From: Cymodocea nodosa
Taxonomy: Eukaryota; Streptophyta; Magnoliopsida; Alismatales; Cymodoceaceae
Assembly: GCA_036874045.1 (NCBI GenBank)
Contig: CM072336.1
Coordinates: 15,185,001-15,249,000, forward strand
Length of the DNA: 64,000 nucleotides
Direction of reading: 5' to 3'
A model generated the notes under the pieces. It did no database searches. It was not told the DNA's origin and saw nothing but the letters and a program-made list of their open reading frames with translations. Of this stretch, positions 34,341-46,047 are shown piece by piece. Each line of letters opens with the position of its first letter. Position 1 is the stretch's first letter. Both the position numbers and the translations under genes were made by a program.

Positions 34341-36699
34341 ACACCGTTCATATCGATAGGTTGACCGAGTCGTTGGAAGGTTATCCAATGTTTTAGCCAA
34401 TATTCTGATAACTAATATAATAAACTTTGACGATCCACAACTTTAACAACAACCTATGTGCAAGCAACGACTTTTTTATAATTCTTTAGAAGAAGAATAT
34501 TTTAGCATGACAGCATAACAGCATAACAACTTGCCACATTAGACCAATCAGGCATAAATATGTGATGCCACGTCAACTCTACCTTAACAACCTCTAACAA
34601 CCAAAGTCTCTTATGCCTAAATCCTATAAATACCTCTTCGGTCAACTTTAGCAAGATATCGAAGAGAAACCACCAAGGCATACACTAGCAAACAACGATT
34701 AATCATTTTTTTCGCTCCTGAAGCGTCAACAACCTCTAGCTCTTCAATTAGGATAATTAGAGGTCAGCTATGGTTGAGTACATTGAGGTGCCTAACACTT
34801 TTCTCATGTATAGCGCTTACTTAGATATGAAGTTTGCAAACTTCATTTTTCCACTTATCCAAGAAAATGTTTCGTGGATGTCTTTGGTTTTTCTAATTTC
34901 CACCAAAACAAATCGCGACTCCTTTTTGCCCTTGCTTTCTTGTTTTTCTTTTCTCTTTCAAAAAGAACAAAAATCTTGACAGTCAAAGTATCACCGTCAA
35001 TCCACTCTGTAATTTCAGTATTACATTTGCTGCTTTTTAATATTTATTTTAACCATCTTGAATTCCTATTGTAAGCACAAGGTGATATATAAAAATAATG
35101 TCAATAATTTGCTAAAAATAATAGAACAAATCCATAATTACAAAATATAAAAATAATACAAGAAATTATAGAAATAAAAAAGAAAATGTTGCATCCATGA
35201 AGAACCTCCTATCGTGGTGAAAATGGAAGTGGGAGGAGTAGGTGGATTCGGTTTTTAAGACAAATCACGAATCAAAACATAATTTTTGGGTTGGTCACAA
35301 TTTCATAAAAGTTGCGTGTTTTAAAAAGATAAACAACGACAAGCAAATATTCCAATACCATCTTCAACAAATATCTATTTTTAAAAATGAAAAAATTTAT
35401 GTATAAACTTATATATATCTTAAACCACGAACCGAAATATAACTTTTTCGCAAGGTTAAACCAAACCACCATTTGGATTGGGTTCAACTGATTTGTTTTA
35501 AACCAAGCTAGATGCACACTAAATTTTAAATCCAAAATCCTAATATACTTGAACTAAACTAGACGCACCCTTGCTAATCTAAAGATCAAAAATGGTCATA
35601 TGGGCACTAACAGTTTATATGGGTAATTTTTACATTTTATAAATATTTCACGAGGGAAAAAGAAAAGATCATATGAATTTACAAAGGGAGACTTCGCTTC
35701 TATAATCAACATTATAAAGGACGCGAAAGGAGTCTTTGTTTCACCTACTTCCGTGGAGAAACTAAGAGAATGATTATAAAATCTCTTTTTACGTTAATTT
35801 CTAATGGAATTGATGAGAAGGAAAAGAAGAAGAAAAAAAAAAATCAAAATTTCATTGATTAAATGGGCCCATCATTAAGGATAGAGGGGTGATGTTTTCC
35901 TTTTAATATACTTGAATAGATAAGGATAGCTATCAAGTGGCTCTGATCAAGTCTAATCGCCCCCATTCAGGCATAACCTGCTTATAAACTAATAGGGTGA
36001 CACTCATCCCATTTAGGAGTGCTAAACACAAATTTGACACATATAATTTCAAGTTTGACCTAACTCAACATTTTTATAAATATTGGATCTATAGAAATTT
36101 ATGCTTCTTACAATGAAACACAACATATATATGTTGGAAAATACAAAGTTAGAAAACATGATAAAATGAGGCTGCGTACATTTAATACCAGCAGCATTAT
36201 AAGTATTAGAACATATATATGACAGACGGAATACACGTGGGTGGGGCACCACAAGTGGTGATCCACAAGAGACGAAAGACGTGGGACTGTGAGTGGTGTT
36301 CCATAGGTGGGGGTGAGCGATGATTCACAGGAGAGGTGGCGGTGATGGCTGTAGACTTCGTGAGATTTGGATGGTTGTTGCAGAGAGTGGGAGAAGTTGT
36401 CCTTCGAGTAGCGGTTGCAAATCATGAGTGGCGACGAAAAAGGATGACGAGACACGGTAGTGCACATGCAAGCCGACAAGACTATTTGGTGCGAGGGCAA
36501 TGAAGTCTAGGATGGACGAGCTTGAGCGATGACAGGTGAGGGGAGATGAGGGTTGAGATTAAACTTAAGTCATCCATTTAGGGTGAGATACACACACACA
36601 CATATAGGTAGATGCAAATGAACAACAGAAATGTAAGACGCATATATAACATGCTCTCAAATTGGAGAGAAAATTGAGTAGATGCCCAACTTACTAACA
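34341..36699. other. Undetermined region with one TATA-like site
   Basis: CCTATAAATACCTCTTCGG at about 34621-34639 looks like a plant core promoter, and a 69-codon frame begins at 34770, but the frame has no motif and may be LTR or leader sequence of an old element. Another locally GC-richer stretch lies at 36230-36560. A (CA)n run occurs at about 36588-36603. No gene supported. Confidence 0.35.
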
Positions 36700-37660
36700 G
36701 TAGAGTTTAAAATAGATATGATACAAAGGTTTTGTGAAAACATCTACATTCTAGTGTGATCCCTTTTACAGCAGCAGTCCCTATAGATGGTGTCATTCTA
36801 ATTAAATTTTCTCATAAACTACATGATAGTCATTCTTTATATGCTTGGTAAGTTCATGACAAACTAAGTTGACAGTAATGTGAATGGCAATTATATTGTC
36901 GCAATGCAAATTTGTTGGTTGCTTAATCAAGCATATTCAAATCCAAAAACGTATAAATTATGTTAATTCACACATAGTAATTAATAGCCAATGCATGATA
37001 TTTAGCTTTAGAGAAAGATCTAACTATGATCTATTTCTCTTTTGTTTTCTACAAAACTAGAGAATTGCCAAAATAAATGGTGTAACCTATGGTGGACTTT
37101 CTTAAGAAAATGCAACTTCCCTCAAAATCAATGTAACATTTTAAACGTAACAAGCCTTCCTTTGAAAAAAGGATTCCTTGGCTTGGGTCACCTTTAATAT
37201 GTCTAATAACTTGAAGTACAACATCATAATGCTCCATAGAGGGTTTTGTCATAAATTGATTAAGATGATTAATAGCATTAGAAATATCCAATCTAGTAAC
37301 GTAAAATATTTTACTTCACCAATCATCCTCTTATATTTATTAAGATCCTTCAAAAAAAAATTTCGTCATACTCTAAATGCAAGTGACAATCAAAATGTAC
37401 TTTAGCAGATTTAGCTCCTAATAAACACTATTCCTCGAGAAGTTTCAAATTATATTTTCTTTAGTTTATATTTATTCCTATTTTAAAATAAGAAAGCTCT
37501 AAATAAAGAAACTACTTTAACTTACCCAAGTCCTTCGTTCTGAACTTCACAAGTGTTTAATAACAACAATAGCATAGATATCATTTCCAACAATTAATAA
37601 GTCATTCACATAAACAAGAATGATAATTTGAGGTTGATTTTTGTTATAACTAAATAGAGA
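36700..37660 (-). pseudogene. Ty1-copia RT-RNase H fragment
   Basis: The minus strand shows IILVYVNDLLIVGND (RT catalytic box, with D changed to N) at about 37590-37630, DISNAINHLNQFMTKP and VLQVIRHIKGDPSQGIL at 37170-37290, CYIDFEGSCIFLRKST (RNase H) near 37080-37120, and NLHCDNYNIAIHI with HELTKHIKNDYH at 36790-36920. Each block matches copia order; stops interrupt. Both ends are truncated. Confidence 0.7.
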
Positions 37661-37859
37661 GCAGTTTTAGCTTTAGATGGTTTAAAACCCAAAAAAAATA
37701 AAAATACGAAAGAAATTATGAAACCAATTTCTAGAAGATTGTTTGAGGCTATATGAAAATTTTCAATATGATATCAGAAATTATGATATCACAATATTAT
37801 ATTAATAATTTTGTAATATTACTTGCATGTAATTGAAGAATAATTGAATTAAATTATAT

Positions 37860-38720
37860 TTTCCTTAACAAGTGAAGTTTATATAGATCATAAGTATTAT
37901 ACCTAGTGGAACAACTAAACTATTGAATTAACTTATTGCATCTTTAAGAAGTCAAGTGTTACCAATTGATCTTTTCCATCAACTAAAAATATAGGTAAAT
38001 TTCATATCAAAATTGTAAGTAACTAAAATGTTTTGTGATAATTCACCTTTACTGTTTCTAAATCGTAAATTCTTTTTTTCATAAATTGTAACTTTAATAT
38101 GTGTATCATCAATAACACTTATATAATCTTATTTGCATCAAAAATAAATGCAATTAATATTTAAATGATTAACATCAAATAAGTTTATGTAAAATAAAGG
38201 GTGAAGTATTTACCTTAAAGTATGAATAAACATTTAAGTCATTCTAAATTTGAGTGTGTAACCAAATCATGTTTACCTAAAAGCATATCACCTATTTTTT
38301 AATATAACGTTGATCATTTCATTGAAATATGTACTAACAGTCTATGTTGAGCAATAAAAACACTCTCTAATTACTCTATATCTTTAATTTTGTTCAACTA
38401 TCAATAAAAAAATTGTAAGTTTTTCCTCTATAGTTATATTTGTACTATTTGATATTACTTTTATATTTCTTAATAAACTACAAAATTATGAGAAAACATA
38501 TTGACTTATTCAATAAATTTTTTTGTAATTGTATACTTGATATGGTAATGAAGCATCTAATAATCTTTGTATATATTTTGTTCCTTCCCTACTATATATA
38601 CAAGTGATAGATGCTTTAATTCCACTTATAGCTAACAACTTTTTTTTTCTTTCTTCATTCTTCCTCCTTGTTAATAATTAGCATAGAAGACTTCATAACT
38701 TCCTATTCATGAATCTATAC
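37860..38720 (-). pseudogene. Second PIF/Harbinger transposase, heavily decayed
   Basis: Read on the minus strand it parallels the transposase at 25596-26438 block by block: IYSREGTKYIQRLLDAS, TIEEKLTIFLLIVEQN, TVSTYFNEMINVI, then NDLNVYSYFK directly followed by GTAAAT at the same intron position (about 38218). The next exon reads DYISVIDDTHIKVTIYEKK, RFRNSKGELSQNILVTYNFDMKFTY and LKDAIS. Stops are frequent. The third exon (with catalytic Glu) is missing; sequence stops matching at about 37860. It is a related but separate element in the opposite orientation. Confidence 0.75.
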
Positions 38721-38959
38721 ATATAGAGAATATGAGCATATGAATAATAAAACATATAAAATTAATTAAATCTATTCATACCACATAACACATAATACAC
38801 AAATAATGAAACATGACACATGCAACTATGAAGGAAGAAAACATATCAAATTAATTAAGTATGTTCATACCACAACTACCATAAAGGGAAAAAATATATC
38901 AAATTAAAATTATCTGTTACAACATAGAAGACAAAGGAAATTAATAAAGTTCATATGAT

Positions 38960-39486
38960 AAACACCCTAATGCAAAAAAAATAACACATCATTTCAAGTT
39001 AAACAACCATGAAGTTCTCACATGATTTGGTAGATGTCTAAATTGATTCCTCTTTGATTCAATCTTTAATGACTACATTGTCTTATGCTTCTCTTCTTTT
39101 GTAAGATTTGAAAGTGAAAGTGAAATTATCTTAACATCATCTTTTTCACACTCTTTTCTTTCTAAATATTCCTTCTTCTTCTCTATGTAAGCCATCTTTT
39201 TCTCTTGCATACGTTTTATCAAAGCCATCTTTCTCTCTTGCATTGAAACTATTTTCTCTTATACTTATGCCATACACTTTGTGAAAGTCATCTTCTTAAT
39301 ATTTTCTTCTATATCCTCATTAAAATAATTCATAAGTGATACACCACCATCCTTCATTGTAGTCACCACAAATTGTGATTCAACATATGAACATGGACAT
39401 TTTCCTTTCCTACATAAGTCTACATCTTTCACAGATAGAGATTGTACTTGAGTTTCAACCTCAAGTTCAAAAGGATTTTGACTACG
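38960..39486 (-). pseudogene. Probable ORF1 remnant of the second Harbinger
   Basis: Upstream of the decayed transposase on the same strand is a Lys/Glu-rich helical stretch: MQERKMALIKRMQEKKMAYI and EKKKEYLERKECEKDDVKII, preceded by KGKCPCSYVESQFVVTTM. The end resembles the C-terminal region of the Myb/SANT or NAM-associated partner proteins of this superfamily. Order and orientation fit, but the DNA-binding part is not seen. It abuts Athila B at about 39487. Confidence 0.4.
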
Positions 39487-39487
39487 T

Positions 39488-39877
39488 AGGCCTTCCTATA
39501 TTTCATTCTTCTCTAGTGATAGGATTTCTAATCAAAATATCGGGTAACAGAATTGCATACCTTAGTTTGGTTCTGTAAATAATTAATCTTTCATCTATCC
39601 CCATAATATGATCTATTCCTTCTAATCTATTGGGTGGAATTCCAATAGTTTCTTCTATATTCAGACATTCATAGCTTATTGAACTACGATTAAATGACTT
39701 CCATAAAAATCCATCTCCAATATTAGTCATTTTTGTAACTTGTAGTCCATGAAAATATTTTCTTCTAACACATTCTTTAATTTCCTTTAACACACAACAC
39801 AATCTACACAGATCTTTAGCTGATAAGTTACTTAGTACTTCCCTTAGTGCATCTAGTGATAATTTCATTAATTCCAT
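39488..39877 (-). pseudogene. Truncated F-box gene of Athila fragment B
   Basis: From the ATG at 39877 the product reads MELMKLSLDALREVLSNLSA, then KDLCRLCCVLKEIKECV, the F-box, then a region ending LPDILIRNPITREE. It is homologous along its length to residues 1-119 of the intact F-box protein at 49634-50482. A TGA replaces the Trp after REE; a few codons later (GRP) the match ends at the junction with Harbinger-like sequence. It lies downstream of gag on the minus strand, as in element C, with a TATATAG-type acceptor-like site 11 bp before the ATG. Confidence 0.85.
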
Positions 39878-39949
39878 CTGTTGCGATTCTATATAAACAA
39901 AATTTAGCAAAGATAAAATTAACATGGTTACTTACTTACCCATGTGGAG

Positions 39950-39990
39950 TTAGGTCATAGTTCGTTGAGTTAAGTAATAACTCTATGATA
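39950..39990 (-). promoter_or_regulatory. Dyad motif upstream of F-box gene in Athila B
   Basis: Plus-strand GGAGTTAGGTCATAGTTCGTTGAGTTAAG, about 75-110 bp upstream of the F-box ATG; the counterpart in element C is 50545-50612. The function is inferred from recurrence only. Confidence 0.5.
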
Positions 39991-41038
39991 TTACTAACTA
40001 TAATTAAACTTACATTTTTTTCTTTTTATATTTTTCTACTTACTAAATTATATATAATTGCTTCAGTTATATTACTTCATTCAGTTTCCCTCCCAAAGGA
40101 GGTATCAATTTCATTAACAATTCTATTGATAGGGTTAGGCACTACTTACATTGGCAATCCTCTAGTAGTTCTAACTTTTATTGATTTCTTCTGTCTAGGG
40201 GATATATTTCTATTCATATTATGATTCTAAATGGCAGTATTTCCAAATATAAGATCTAGATGATTGTTTAATTGTTGAATTATTTTTTCTAACTTCTCTA
40301 TTCTAGATCCTTGTTCAATTAATGATTCATAACTTATATTTTTGTCATTTATATTTTCTCCTCCCTAAAAATTGTTATTTCTCCAAGATAGGTTAAGGTG
40401 ATTTCTATAATTAGGGTTATAAGAATTTCCAAAGTTATCTTTCTAGTTTCTAGCATAAATAATATCTAAGTCATTAATATTTGCATTCTTTCTGCTAGTT
40501 TTTGATTTAATGATAACTCTTCTATTTTTTTTATTAACTCAGTTAATTTAATTTCAAGCATAGTGCTTGAATCTATTTCATGCATTCCCCTTAGCAATAT
40601 TCTTTTATCTGTAGTAGCTTTAGCCAAGTTTTCCCACTATGTAGTTTTTTTTACAAACTTTTCTAAGTATGCCTAAGCTTCTTCACTACACAATTTTAAA
40701 AATCCATTCTCACACGTAGATTCTAATAAAGATTTAGTTAAAACATCAATGCCTTCATAAATTATACTTATTAATTGTGCTTTACTCATTGCATGATGTA
40801 GACATTGAGTCAGTAAATCTTTATATCTTTCAAAATATTTCCAAAATGATTCTCCTTGTTTTTAGCTACACATTAATATTTCATTTTTTTTTAATCATTT
40901 GATGCGTTGGATAATATTTTTCCAAAAAAATAGAGCAAAATTTAGTCCATGCAGAAATTGAATTAGGCGATAAAGTATATAACCATCTCTTAGTTGTGTC
41001 TTTTAAAGTAAAAGGAATATATCTAAGTTTAATAGCAT
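39991..41038 (-). pseudogene. Athila B gag remnant
   Basis: The minus-strand DNA aligns with the downstream gag of element C (50640-51630), including the capsid part around 40560-41038 (region of the KYYPTHQMI and GESFWKYFERFK blocks) and the C-terminal NPNWRNHPN-like part at 40380-40450. Several stops. It is cut at 41038 within the block equivalent to 51630 of C by an LTR in the opposite orientation; the preceding AGCAT (41034-41038) is a candidate target-site repeat. Gag precedes the F-box gene exactly as in C. Confidence 0.75.
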
Positions 41039-41776
41039 TGTTTAGAATGAAAAAGTGCATAATATTAATAGTTAAATGATGGTTAATTACAGAATATTTA
41101 GCTTATCATATGAGAATTAAGCTATTATGTTATAATTGCATTGTTATATGCTTTAATGAAAGAATCTACATAATTTCAGGAAATTAGCATTGATTAAGTA
41201 CATTTCTGAACTATCGGTGAATTGCAGGCTTTTTAATTCCTAAGTCTTTGAATTTTCTATTATTTTAGAGAGTTATATTTAATGTACCGAACAGTTACAT
41301 TTTAAATACTAAAAGAATATTCAGGTACATAGTAACAACTTATTGAGTTATAGGTTTAAATGTGTAAAACTATCATGTGAGAACTCATTGAGTTAATGAG
41401 TAAAAACTGTAAGTTGTATATCTGAACTCGTTAAGTTAGATTTATACACATGTTGAATTTAAATGCTTTATTATGTCACGTGAGCTGCACATGTTTAACT
41501 CGTTAAGTTAGTATAATTATACGCGTTGAGTTAATTGAATATACACTAAGGTAACACGTTGTGTTAGTAAGCTTATAAGTTATTTCTTTATTGCACGTGT
41601 TTTATAGTTAAATCAACGAAGTAAGTCCGTTGAGTTATCTGTAACTCCACAGACCATTTATTTTCTAGTATGCCACTATAGTAGTTGTAGAAACAGGAAA
41701 TTCAAAGGAAAACTACGATTGCACGTATCACATAGGAATTCACTCGTGAAATGAAGAAGAAATCACCATCGTTGAT
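41039..41776 (+). repeat. Athila-type LTR, 5' part, interrupted by copia D
   Basis: Begins TGTTTAGAATGAAAAAGTGC, identical in form to the start of the solo LTR, and runs to CCATCGTTGATG at about 41776, equivalent to position 5725 of the solo LTR, where the copia D LTR starts. It is inserted in opposite orientation to Athila B. It contains many GTTAAGTTA / GTTGAGTTA motifs (41340-41650) but lacks the 136 bp repeats of the solo LTR, so it is another subfamily. Confidence 0.8.
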
Positions 41777-42039
41777 GTTTGTTGAGTATTTTTGTTTTGA
41801 TGATGTGTGCTGAATGAAAATAATTATATTTGCTCAATTACTATTGCTTGTGAAAAGAAATTAAAATCATCAATTAATACAGAAAAAGCTTACTGATATA
41901 AATACTTGTCTGTATTGGATCTGAAGTTAATAACTAGTCATTTCGTTGCATTAATTTCTCATTTAGCTAAACGTTAAGTTAACGTGTGGTTTTATTGAAA
42001 AGCATGATATGTTTTAAAGTTATATCTTCTGTATCATGA

Positions 42040-42770
42040 ACAGTGCATGTTTAGATAAATCGTTAAGTTAGAGTTTTGTTTGTATAGAGGTCACGTGAGA
42101 ACTCGTTAAGTTAGATGCTTAAAGGTTAAAATAGGTCACGTGATAACTCGTTAAGTTAGTGAGTAAAAGAAGAGACGAACTCGTTAAGTTAGTGTTATAC
42201 ATGTGGTGAAATTATAAGTTACGAATGTTGTATTGTATCACGTGAGGTGCACATGTTTAACTCGTTAAGTTAACATAACTAAACGCGTTGAGTTGCTATA
42301 TTGAACACTAAGGCAACACATTAGGTTAGCGTTATAAACTTAAGTTGTTATTTTTGCACGTGGTAAACTTCTTATTATAAAAACATTTGTTTATTACTGA
42401 ATCGGTGAGTTAAAGTTTTTCGGAGACTTACAATCGTAACTATCCAAAAGGTAACTTAAGTCATGTTTTCAGGTCTTAACACGTGTCTCACTAGTTTTAT
42501 AATATAAAAAGTTTTTCGATGACTTACATCCGTAACTATCTGAAACTTAAACTGTTTTCGGTGAGTTATCGTTTAACCTTCTGAAAGAAAGGTTAAGTTG
42601 GTTCGTTGAGTTATCATAACACAACAGAGATGGTTCGTTGAGATAGCATAACACCACGGACTTAGTTCGTTGAGTTAGCTACAGTACTCGTCACGTGAAA
42701 TGGCACATGAGGAACTCATTAAGTTAGAAATGTTAAGTTATATATATATATACTTGTGTTACTCATTTAG
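42040..42770 (+). repeat. Motif array in copia D LTR shared with Athila LTRs
   Basis: At least eight copies of CTCGTTAAGTTA or TTCGTTGAGTTA, several TCACGTGA sites and TCGGTGAGTTA / AACTATC(C/T) elements. The order CACGTGAGGTGCACATGTTT, ACTCGTTAAGTTA, ACGCGTTGAGTT, ACTAAGG(C/T)AACAC is the same as in the Athila LTR at 41475-41570 and, on the minus strand, at 59061-59141. Confidence 0.8.
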
Positions 42771-42998
42771 TTAACATTAAAGTAACGACTTCTTATTATA
42801 TTGATGAAAAATTTTTGGACGAGAAAGTTTATTTTGCAGGAAATTTTTCAGAGATCAAAGACTGATGATTAAAGGAAATTTGAAATATAAACATGGGTTA
42901 GAACATGTGTGTTTCGATGAAGGAAAAAGAAAAGACGTGGAGAAGTGGAAAACTAGTAGTGATTAAATGTGGAGGATATGCATGAAATGAAGATACAG

Positions 42999-43007
42999 TA
43001 TAAAAGG
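42999..43007 (+). promoter_or_regulatory. TATA box of copia D LTR
   Basis: TATAAAAGG in the context ATACAGTATAAAAGGCATAG, about 440 bp before a polyadenylation signal, a usual LTR arrangement. Confidence 0.65.
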
Positions 43008-43029
43008 CATAGAGTTCTCGTTAGTCAAA

Positions 43030-43114
43030 CCATCCTTGCACACAAAAAGAAAAATCTTTTCAAGGATCAAACCATCTCTGCACACCAAAAGAAAATTTTT
43101 TTTCAAGGATCAAA
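43030..43114 (+). repeat. Tandem duplication, 42-43 bp, downstream of TATA
   Basis: Two copies, 43030-43071 and 43072-43114, share CCATC-TGCACAC, AAAAGAAAA and TTTTCAAGGATCAAA with a handful of differences. Confidence 0.85.
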
Positions 43115-43435
43115 AACACCTTCTTGGGGAAAATCTCTCAAGTGGAAGAAAATTCAATGAAGCATAAAAAGGTAAGATTTTCGTCATTGAAGATTTGAAG
43201 TATCATAAGAAAGAAAATTCGGTGAAGTAGAGAAAGACAAGATATTCGTCACTGAAGAATTGCTGAAGAAGAAAGAAGAAGAAATATCTCAAACAGGGAG
43301 AAATATTTTAAATTCCGCAAATTAGTTTTCTCTATTTGTAGTTATGAAATTGTATAGATGAAACATGGTATCGAGATATAATTGCATCTACAATTTCTAA
43401 GGAGAATTGAATTGTATATTGTAATTGAAACTTTG

Positions 43436-43441
43436 AATAAA
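43436..43441 (+). terminator. Polyadenylation signal in copia D LTR
   Basis: AATAAA in CTTTGAATAAAAATG, about 120 bp before the LTR end. Confidence 0.5.
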
Positions 43442-43562
43442 AATGATTTTATGAAAACAATGTCTCGACTTGTTTTTGAGTTTTAAAGTTTTAATTATAT
43501 TTCAGAAAATATTAAAGATACACAATTCACCCCCCTCTTGTGTAGCCATACGATCCTACAAG

Positions 43563-43574
43563 TGGTATCAGAGC
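43563..43574 (+). other. Primer binding site, initiator-Met tRNA
   Basis: TGGTATCAGAGC, the standard plant copia primer site complementary to the 3' end of initiator-Met tRNA, two bases after the LTR end. Confidence 0.9.
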
Positions 43575-43760
43575 TTTGTTAATAATCTTTGATATAAAAT
43601 CTATACCAACTTATTTAATATCATTGCTTATTCTACCTTCCTTGTTTTTAAACATAAATTAATATCTGAGCATACGTTTAACTTTCTTGATTTAAGGCTC
43701 AAGTTGTTTTAAAGCTTTTAGATTGTTTAAAATCAAACAGGTTGAAAAATCTAAGGTAAG

Positions 43761-44963
43761 ATGGCTATTGGAAATGGTAATTTTTCTTTATATGAATGCC
43801 AAAATCTTAATCGTCCTCCTTTATTTGATGGAATACATTTTAAATATTGGAAATATAGGATGACTATTTTTCTTCAAAGTATAGATCATAAGTTGTGGTT
43901 CATGATTTCTAAATCATATACTCCATTAACTACTCCTTATAATACTTGGACAATTACTGAAAAAGAAAATGAAACTCTGAATGCTAAGGGCTTAAATATT
44001 TTATTTTATGCATTGAGTTATGAACAGTTCAATAAAGTGTCGGCATATAAATCTGCTTATGAGGTGTGGCATGCATTAGAAGTTTCACATGAAGGTACTT
44101 CTCAAGTTAAAGAGACCAAAATAAACATGTTGATTCATAAGTATGAACTCTTTAAGATGCATGAAGACGAAAATATTTCTGAGATGTTTTCTAGATTTCT
44201 TGATATCATAAACTCTTTAAAATGTTTAGGAAAGAATTTTGAACAGAAGGATTTGGTGAGGAAAATTCTCAGATCCCTAAGTTCTAAATGGTCTCAGAAA
44301 GTAACATCAATTAAGGAATCACAAGATTTAAATGTTTATACTATGAATGAACTTATAGGAAATTTAACAGCTTATGAAGTTCAATTAAATGAATCACTAA
44401 GTCACAACAAACTAAAAATGAAGAAAGAAATAGCCTTCAAAATTAATTCAGATTCTGATATATCTACTGATTTTGACAAGGATTTGATTTTACTGACTAG
44501 GAAATTCAAGAAAGCATGGAAAATTAAGAAACAGCAAAGGAACAAAAATGATAAACCCCCAACGTCAAAATCACTAAATGACAAGAATTCTTCATCTAGA
44601 AAGTATGTATGTTACAACTGTAAGAAACTTGGACATCTTTCTTCAAATTGTCTTATGAGGAAAAATGAAAAGCAAAGTAAGACAAATCAGAAGAATATGG
44701 CTCAGAAAACTCAGAAAAAGTTTTACAAGAAAAAGGCTTTGAAGGTCACTTGGGATGACACGTCTGAAGAGTTTGAATCTGAGAAATCAGTATCAAAATC
44801 TTTACATTCAGAAGGAGAACAAGAGTTAGAAGACGTTGCTCATGTGTGCTTCATGGTAGATGAGTCTGAGGTAATATCTGATCCTGAAAGTCATTCAGAT
44901 TTCAACTTTGATGAATTATTATGTGCTTATCATGCATTATTACAAAAACTTAAAAGTATGTAA
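43761..44963 (+). CDS. Copia D gag (capsid and zinc knuckle)
   Basis: 400 residues from the first ATG after the primer site. N-terminus NRPPLFDGIHFKYWKYRM is the typical start of SIRE-type gag. The UBN2 capsid region follows (YEVWHALEVSHEGTSQVKET, KINMLIHKYELFKMHEDENI, FLDIINSLKCLGK, LRSLSSKW). A CCHC knuckle CYNCKKLGHLSSNC lies at about residues 287-300 and binds the RNA genome. The tail is acidic. After residue 396 a frameshift (about 44950) leads the natural continuation, a coiled coil, into the next frame, so this stop is premature. The N-terminal 395 residues have no stop, unlike pol. Confidence 0.9.
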   Translation: MAIGNGNFSLYECQNLNRPPLFDGIHFKYWKYRMTIFLQSIDHKLWFMISKSYTPLTTPYNTWTITEKENETLNAKGLNILFYALSYEQFNKVSAYKSAYEVWHALEVSHEGTSQVKETKINMLIHKYELFKMHEDENISEMFSRFLDIINSLKCLGKNFEQKDLVRKILRSLSSKWSQKVTSIKESQDLNVYTMNELIGNLTAYEVQLNESLSHNKLKMKKEIAFKINSDSDISTDFDKDLILLTRKFKKAWKIKKQQRNKNDKPPTSKSLNDKNSSSRKYVCYNCKKLGHLSSNCLMRKNEKQSKTNQKNMAQKTQKKFYKKKALKVTWDDTSEEFESEKSVSKSLHSEGEQELEDVAHVCFMVDESEVISDPESHSDFNFDELLCAYHALLQKLKSM

Positions 44964-46047
44964 ACTGGAAAATAAAAATATTAGAAAATGTTCATTCATT
45001 ATGGAAGAAGAAAATTGTTTCCTATCTACTACATTAGAAAAGTTTAAATGTGATAATGAAAATCATGCTAGAGATTTGCAAAAATTTAGATTTAATGAGT
45101 GTATCTTGCATGAACAAATACAGAATATAAATGCTGAAAAATTAAAGATAGAATCTGAAAATGAAATGTTGAGAAACAATATAAATGAACTTGAATTAGA
45201 GATAGATAAATTAAAATTGAGAGAGCAAGATTTAAATTCTACCATTGAGAAATGGAATTTAAGTCAAACTAAGTTAGACAAACTAACTAGTACATCTGCG
45301 GTGTCTTATAAATTTGGTTTAGGATTTGATTATCCTAAATCTCAAGCCAATAAATGATTTATTAGTTGCAGTTCAAGTAAATCTAAGACTAAAATTCCTT
45401 TTATTATGAAACAAGGTAATAAATATGTAGAAGTAGGTACTTCAAGGGATGAATCAAGCAATAATAATATAAATCAATGTGATTTGTCAAATTATACTTC
45501 TAACATGACTATAAATGTTTCTATAAATCTTGTTTCTTGTTCTAGAAATTCAGTTTCTAATGTTTCTAAAATTTTAGACAATTGTAGTAAAATGAAAATT
45601 CAGAAACCTAAGCATGTAATTCAATACATTGGTATTAGACCAATTACTCATTCTACATGTGATAAAACTAAAAATTCTTGTGCAGAAAAAGATTTTGTAT
45701 GTACGGAAAATGTTAATACAAGTACAAAATCTTGGTATGAACTTACTGAAATGTATAAGCATGACCAAAATAAATTAACATCTGATAAAAATCTGTTTGG
45801 TCTTAATTATACTACATCTGAAAACAAAAAGAATGATTGTAAAAGCAATAATGCTATATGTGAGTATGAAGCTAATGATAAATCAATAGTACTTACAACT
45901 AATAAGAATATAAATGATAATGTTAAACTATTTTTAAACAAAAAGAAGAAATATGCGTTTAATGAACTTGGTTGTCAACAACATTGGGTACCAAGAAAAA
46001 GTTTTTCTTAATTTGTGTTGTAGGAGGAAATAACATCAAAATGGATC
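44950..46047 (+). pseudogene. Copia D gag C-terminal region (coiled coil), frameshifted
   Basis: In the plus-one frame the protein continues as a coiled coil (EKLKIESENEMLRNNINELE, LEIDKLKLREQDL, residues at 45130-45240), ending in the GLGFD segment typical of SIRE-type gag (45319-45333). A TGA at 45355, a TAA at 46009 and a TAG at 46021 break it; between them is a 200-codon Ser/Asn-rich stretch leading to the protease. All pieces share one frame, so only the frameshift near 44950 and three stops separate gag from pol. Confidence 0.75.

Larger units (their letters stand above)
41780..43560 (+). repeat. 5' LTR of copia D
   Basis: Starts about TGTTGAGTATTTTTG (41776 or 41780) and ends CGATCCTACA, two bases before the primer site. 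It has a TATA-like site, a polyadenylation signal and repeated motifs. The stretch 42110-42350 is similar to the Athila LTR at 41370-41580, and 42360-42600 resembles the 136 bp repeats of the solo LTR. Confidence 0.75.

Noticed and set aside
34621-34979. TATA-like site plus 69-codon frame as a host gene
   Set aside because: No recognisable protein, no intron signal, and flanked by repeats; kept only as a note.
36049-36500. Overlapping 67- and 130-codon minus-strand frames with a hydrophobic end
   Set aside because: Ser/His/Cys-rich, no known domain, no promoter or splice support.
36588-36603. (CA)n microsatellite
   Set aside because: About eight units; ordinary in plant DNA.
42969-43160. 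63-codon frame across the TATA site of the copia D LTR
   Set aside because: It includes the TATA box and the 42 bp tandem duplication, so it cannot be a normal CDS.
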